Positions 61,008 through 64,000 of a DNA stretch of 64,000 nucleotides are shown here, piece after piece; positions within the stretch are counted from its first letter, which is position 1, and each line of letters starts with the position of its first letter. Origin of the DNA: Thalassomonas viridans (GTDB taxonomy: Bacteria > Pseudomonadota > Gammaproteobacteria > Enterobacterales > Alteromonadaceae); the NCBI RefSeq assembly GCF_000948985.2, contig NZ_CP059733.1:6324001-6388000 (forward strand). The letters run 5' to 3'. The position numbers were made by a program, and so were the translations under genes. The notes beneath the pieces are model-generated. The model saw only the letters and a program-made list of their open reading frames with translations, did not search any database and was not told where the DNA came from.

Positions 61008-61635
61008 AAGTAGTTGCCGCCATCTTTTGTTCCAGCGCCGCTTTGCAGGCGGGCCATTCTTCCTCGATCACACTGAACATGGCGCTGTTGCGGTACGAAC
61101 CGTCGGCAAGAATCCGGTTGTTGCGCAATATGCCTTCAAAGCTGGCGCCTATCCTAGCAATGGCGGTACGGGACTGGTGGTTTTTTTCATGGGTCCTCAG
61201 CTCCACCCGGATCGCCCCCAGCTGTTCAAAGGCATGGCGCAGCAATAAATACTTCGCCTGGGTATTGACATAAGAGCGCTGAAACTCAGGTTTGATAAAA
61301 GTAAAACCGATTTCAACGTTGCGGTCTTCCCGCCGGATAGAACAGTAACGGGTGGAGCCGACTATATGCCCGCTACGGTTATCGACAATCACAAAAGGCA
61401 CATGGTTGCCCAGGGTTTGCTGCTCCAGGGAATGTTCTATCCAGGCCCGGGCCGTGGCTAACGACTGACACTGGTTCGGCAGCACCCACTGCCACAACAC
61501 GGGATCTTTGCCTGCCTGATAAAAGCCTTCGACATCGGTTATCGCCAAGGGTCTCAAAGTGATATCCGGCCCCTGCAGGCATACCGGCATAGGTTCAAAG
61601 GGTAACGGGGAAATCTTTACTTGTGCTGTGGTCAT
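60997..61635 (-). CDS. GNAT-family N-acetyltransferase
   Basis: A 212-residue acetyltransferase of the RimJ/RimL-like GNAT type (ITLRPLAITDVEGFYQA; IVGSTRYCSIRREDRNVEIGFTFIKPEFQRSYVNTQAKYLLLRHAFEQLGAIRVELRTHEKNHQSRTAIARIGA). It would transfer acetyl from acetyl-CoA to an amine. The ATG at 61635 has AGGAAG six bases upstream; the longer frame to 61767 crosses the divergent promoter. It overlaps the PaiB-like gene, and lies 95 bp from the divergent MocR regulator. The substrate is unknown, perhaps a polyamine or amino acid. Confidence 0.85.
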   Translation of the reverse strand: MTTAQVKISPLPFEPMPVCLQGPDITLRPLAITDVEGFYQAGKDPVLWQWVLPNQCQSLATARAWIEHSLEQQTLGNHVPFVIVDNRSGHIVGSTRYCSIRREDRNVEIGFTFIKPEFQRSYVNTQAKYLLLRHAFEQLGAIRVELRTHEKNHQSRTAIARIGASFEGILRNNRILADGSYRNSAMFSVIEEEWPACKAALEQKMAATTYVK

Positions 61636-61729
61636 GATTACTTCCTGTTGGTGTGAAAAGAACCTTATCTTGCCCCGGCAACTGGTATAAGATAAACAAC
61701 CAGTTTGTTGATACTTGCTATACCAGAAA

Positions 61730-63181
61730 ATGAAAGACCTGCTGCTCAACCTGAATCCTGACATCAAACCCTATTTTTTACGTATTGCCGCCGCCATCCG
61801 CACGGCGATCACCTCTGGCCAGATCCGCCCCAACGAAAACCTGCCCTCGGCCCGGAAACTGGCGGAACAGCTTAACAGCAACCGCCATACGGTAATGGCC
61901 GCCTACCAGGAGCTGATCGCACAGGGCTGGGTCAGCTCCAGGCAGAGGCAAGGTTACCGGGTAGCGGCAGATTTGCCGGTGCAGGGCAGCCGTAAGATCT
62001 CAGGCGCCGGGCATGTGGCAGACAAAACATTCCGCTGGCATATCAACCCTACGCCGCAGGTGCCCCAGGGAAGCATGCGGGCGCTGGACTTTAGCTATAA
62101 TTTCGCCGGCGGCTTACCCGACATCGAAAGCTTCCCCTTCCGGGAATTTAAATCTTATATGAGCGACAGCCTGACCCGCCCAGATCTTTTCGGCCTCAGC
62201 TACGGCAATAATAACGGCGACCGCCAGTTTATCGAGCAGGTCACCACCTACCTGAGAAGGGTGCGCGGTATCACGGACAAAGAAATCATTGCCGTCAACG
62301 GCTCACAGGAAGCCTTGTACCTGATCTCCCGGTTACTGCTTAAACCCGGCGACAAGGTCGCGGTAGAATCCCTGGGCTACCGTCCGGCCTGGAATGCCTT
62401 TAAAACCGCCGGGGCTGAACTGCTGGCCATCAGGCAGCACAGCTCTGGCATAGATATAGACCAGCTGGAATCCCTGTTTAAACAACACAAGGTACGCCTG
62501 ATCTACCTGACCCCGCTGCACCAGTATCCCACCACGATCACTTTGCCCATCACCGAGCGCCTGGTCATTTACCGCCTAGCAGCGCAATACAATGTCGCTA
62601 TCATAGAAGACGATTATGATCATGAATACCACTACCAGAGCCAGCCGCTGACCCCAATGGCGGCAGATGATCCTTCGGGTCTGGTGATCTACCTGTCGAC
62701 CTTTTCCAAAATCATGTTTCCCGGCGCCCGTATAGGTTTTATCGCCGTCGACAAATCCCTGGCGACGGACTTTTTAAATTACCGCAGCATAGTCAACCAC
62801 AAACCTAGTGTGCTGATGCAATCGGCCATCGGCCGCTGGATGAAAGACGGCGCCTTTGAACGCCACCTCAGGCGCACCAGCAAAAAATACCAGCAAAGAC
62901 GGGACAACCTGGTAGCCCAGTTAAACCGCTACCGGCAGCAGGGCCTGGCCCTGGACTTTCACCAACCGGCGGGGGGCATGGCCCTGTGGCTGGATATCAA
63001 GCAAAGAGCCGCTGAAATCGAAGCCTATGCCAGGGCCCGTGACGTCTTTCTGCTCGGTGAAAGGCACTTTCATTTATTGCCGGAAAATGATGAAAACCGC
63101 TATATCCGCCTCGGCTTTGCCGCCATGGACGAGCAAAGGCTCAACCTGGGACTGGAAAAGGTATTCGGTTACTTTAGCTGA
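61730..63181 (+). CDS. MocR/PdxR-type PLP-dependent transcriptional regulator
   Basis: A 483-residue regulator with an N-terminal GntR winged helix (ITSGQIRPNENLPSARKLAEQLNSNRHTVMAAYQELIAQGW) and a C-terminal class-I aminotransferase-like domain. The PLP Lys is Lys327 in STFSKIMFPGARIGFI, and the aspartate of IIEDDYDHEYHY would hold the PLP ring nitrogen. Such proteins use PLP as an effector. It is divergent from the GNAT/PaiB-like pair, which is its probable target. The ATG at 61730 is preferred over TTG at 61715. Confidence 0.88.
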   Translation: MKDLLLNLNPDIKPYFLRIAAAIRTAITSGQIRPNENLPSARKLAEQLNSNRHTVMAAYQELIAQGWVSSRQRQGYRVAADLPVQGSRKISGAGHVADKTFRWHINPTPQVPQGSMRALDFSYNFAGGLPDIESFPFREFKSYMSDSLTRPDLFGLSYGNNNGDRQFIEQVTTYLRRVRGITDKEIIAVNGSQEALYLISRLLLKPGDKVAVESLGYRPAWNAFKTAGAELLAIRQHSSGIDIDQLESLFKQHKVRLIYLTPLHQYPTTITLPITERLVIYRLAAQYNVAIIEDDYDHEYHYQSQPLTPMAADDPSGLVIYLSTFSKIMFPGARIGFIAVDKSLATDFLNYRSIVNHKPSVLMQSAIGRWMKDGAFERHLRRTSKKYQQRRDNLVAQLNRYRQQGLALDFHQPAGGMALWLDIKQRAAEIEAYARARDVFLLGERHFHLLPENDENRYIRLGFAAMDEQRLNLGLEKVFGYFS

Positions 63182-63264
63182 CAGCTCCTGAAGCCTTTGC
63201 CGGGAAGTTAGCCGACAGCCCTTTTTGCCTTATTTAGTCTATAATTAGACACTGAGGTAACTAT

Positions 63265-63579
63265 ATGTCGATAGCAAACCCTTTAACCGCCGGCAGTGAA
63301 ATTCAGCGTGTCGCACCTACCGGCGCCAGAGAGACAACAGCAACCGAGACACCGGAGAAAAGCTTTGGTGTCTTTGCCGAAGATGTGCTGGAAATTTCCA
63401 GTTTAGGCCGGGAAAAGCTGCAAAAAGAAAACCAGCTCGATGCCGCCAACCGGCAAATTGAGCAGATCGCCAGAGAGTTCATCCGGGTCAGTTCCAGCAT
63501 AGGCAAAAGCGAAATAGCCAATAACCTCACCCACAAACAGGCCACAACCCTGTACAAAGCCATTGCTTCCTTATTATGA
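63265..63579 (+). CDS. Small conserved-looking hypothetical protein
   Basis: A 104-residue soluble protein not recognised. The first 45 residues are Thr/Ala-rich and probably disordered; the rest is amphipathic helix with charged repeats (LGREKLQKENQLDAANRQIEQIAREFIRVSSSIGKSEIANNLTHKQATTLYKAIASLL). The start ATG at 63265 has GAGG seven to ten bases upstream. It precedes a partial gene on the same strand by 82 bp. The helical end is like anti-sigma or adaptor proteins, but nothing specific can be said. Confidence 0.6.
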   Translation: MSIANPLTAGSEIQRVAPTGARETTATETPEKSFGVFAEDVLEISSLGREKLQKENQLDAANRQIEQIAREFIRVSSSIGKSEIANNLTHKQATTLYKAIASLL

Positions 63580-63661
63580 TATCAATCAATAAAGCTGATC
63601 CCTTTTCACGATAGACTAGTGTCAGCTCCATCCAAGCCAGATAATATAACAGGTTGTAGTT

Positions 63662-64000
63662 GTGAAATTTGTCCCCCATGGCAAGCTAAGCGCCACCATA
63701 GAAGATAATATTTTTATCATTGACGGCACAGGCCCCTGGAATAAAGAAGCCCTGGAGCTGGCCACCCGGGAATTTTCCGCTCTTCACCGGCAGTTATACG
63801 GTAAAAAATGGGCGGTGTTAGTACTGACCCACGGCGATCCTATCCACACCCCGGACGCCAGCCACTTCCTGATCGACGCCATCAAAGCCGATAAAAAGCA
63901 TGGCCGGATCACCACGGCCTTAGTGGTCAAAGATTGCGAAGATATTAAATTTGCCAAGATACATATCCGGGATATTTATCGCAAGGCGGGAGAAAACCTG
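63662..64000 (+). CDS. Hypothetical protein, 3' end cut by the window
   Basis: An open frame from GTG at 63662 runs to the window end (113 codons) without a stop. The product begins MKFVPHGKLSATIEDNIFI and continues with alternating strands and helices (WAVLVLTHGDPIHTP, ITTALVVKDCEDIKFAKIHI), compatible with a STAS-like alpha/beta fold. The family is not recognised. It probably follows the 104-residue hypothetical gene in one transcript, though 82 bp separate them. Confidence 0.6.
   Translation, partial: MKFVPHGKLSATIEDNIFIIDGTGPWNKEALELATREFSALHRQLYGKKWAVLVLTHGDPIHTPDASHFLIDAIKADKKHGRITTALVVKDCEDIKFAKIHIRDIYRKAGENL

Noticed and set aside
1..64000. CRISPR arrays, complete insertion sequences, prophage or integron genes
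   Set aside because: No regularly spaced direct repeats and no transposase, integrase or phage structural genes were seen among the frames.

Overview
The window looks like a chromosomal segment of a marine gammaproteobacterium of the order Alteromonadales, most probably a Colwelliaceae/Thalassomonas-type organism. This is inferred from family content and synteny: a csrC-like RNA directly before yihI and then hemN, the divergent hdfR/maoP pair, creBCD, oxyR, a Zur regulon with zrgA, and many secreted peptidases. No database search was possible. Coding density is high and most genes look intact. No rRNA, CRISPR array, integrase or complete insertion sequence was seen. One tRNA (His) is present.

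Layout. 0.4-4.1 kb: purU, an M61 peptidase and a VOC-family protein, separated by gaps rich in inverted repeats, including a 164-bp MITE-like element with perfect 19-bp ends. 4.2-8.5 kb: a CsrB/CsrC-family regulatory RNA with its promoter, upstream GacA/UvrY-type box and terminator, then yihI, a DUF2489 gene, a DksA/TraR-type zinc-finger gene, hemN and tRNA-His. 8.9-14.0 kb: a zinc-starvation island (DUF1826, zrgA-like, zur, a MerC-domain gene, a DUF3299 lipoprotein and an ABC ATPase/permease pair) with three sites resembling Zur boxes. 14.1-17.1 kb: an M1-type metallopeptidase coupled to a DUF6702 gene. 17.3-24.9 kb: a YdjM-like protein, hdfR/maoP, a RimK-type ligase, a LysR regulator, an S41 peptidase, yfcA and a lipoprotein of the metallo-beta-lactamase fold. 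25-29 kb: creB-creC-creD and vanZ. 29.2-34.8 kb: a YfiR protein paired with a CHASE8 hybrid histidine kinase, then a ToxR/CadC-like membrane regulator. 35-41.6 kb: an NTF2-like protein, a sugar porter, an aspartoacylase/GCS2 ligase pair, a DnrO-like protein, norF/norE-like oxidase subunits and a glycine-zipper protein. 41.9-50.7 kb: a 1197-residue ABC permease/M1 aminopeptidase fusion with its ATPase, a YiaA-like protein, a lipase-like hydrolase, an XRE regulator, and a small secreted protein followed by a DUF2145 gene.

50.7-54.5 kb holds the most unusual locus. It is a five-gene, fully overlapping minus-strand operon encoding an exosortase (Cys/Arg/His triad present), a 61-residue secreted peptide with a Gly7 run and a VPAL-plus-membrane-plus-Lys tail, a second-type apolipoprotein N-acyltransferase homologue with the Glu-Lys-Cys triad, an acyl carrier protein and a beta-ketoacyl-ACP synthase. 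The gene set suggests a dedicated system that makes an acyl group, processes one tiny glycine-rich peptide at the membrane and possibly lipidates it. The exosortase-sorting part resembles the known XrtH/IPTL-CTERM theme. The coupling to its own ACP, condensing enzyme and acyltransferase is the part that deserves attention.

54.7-64 kb: oxyR, a 1440-residue subtilisin-family protease with four golvesin-like and five putative-Ig modules, a PaiB-like/GNAT pair divergent from a MocR/PdxR regulator, and two hypothetical genes, the last cut by the window end.
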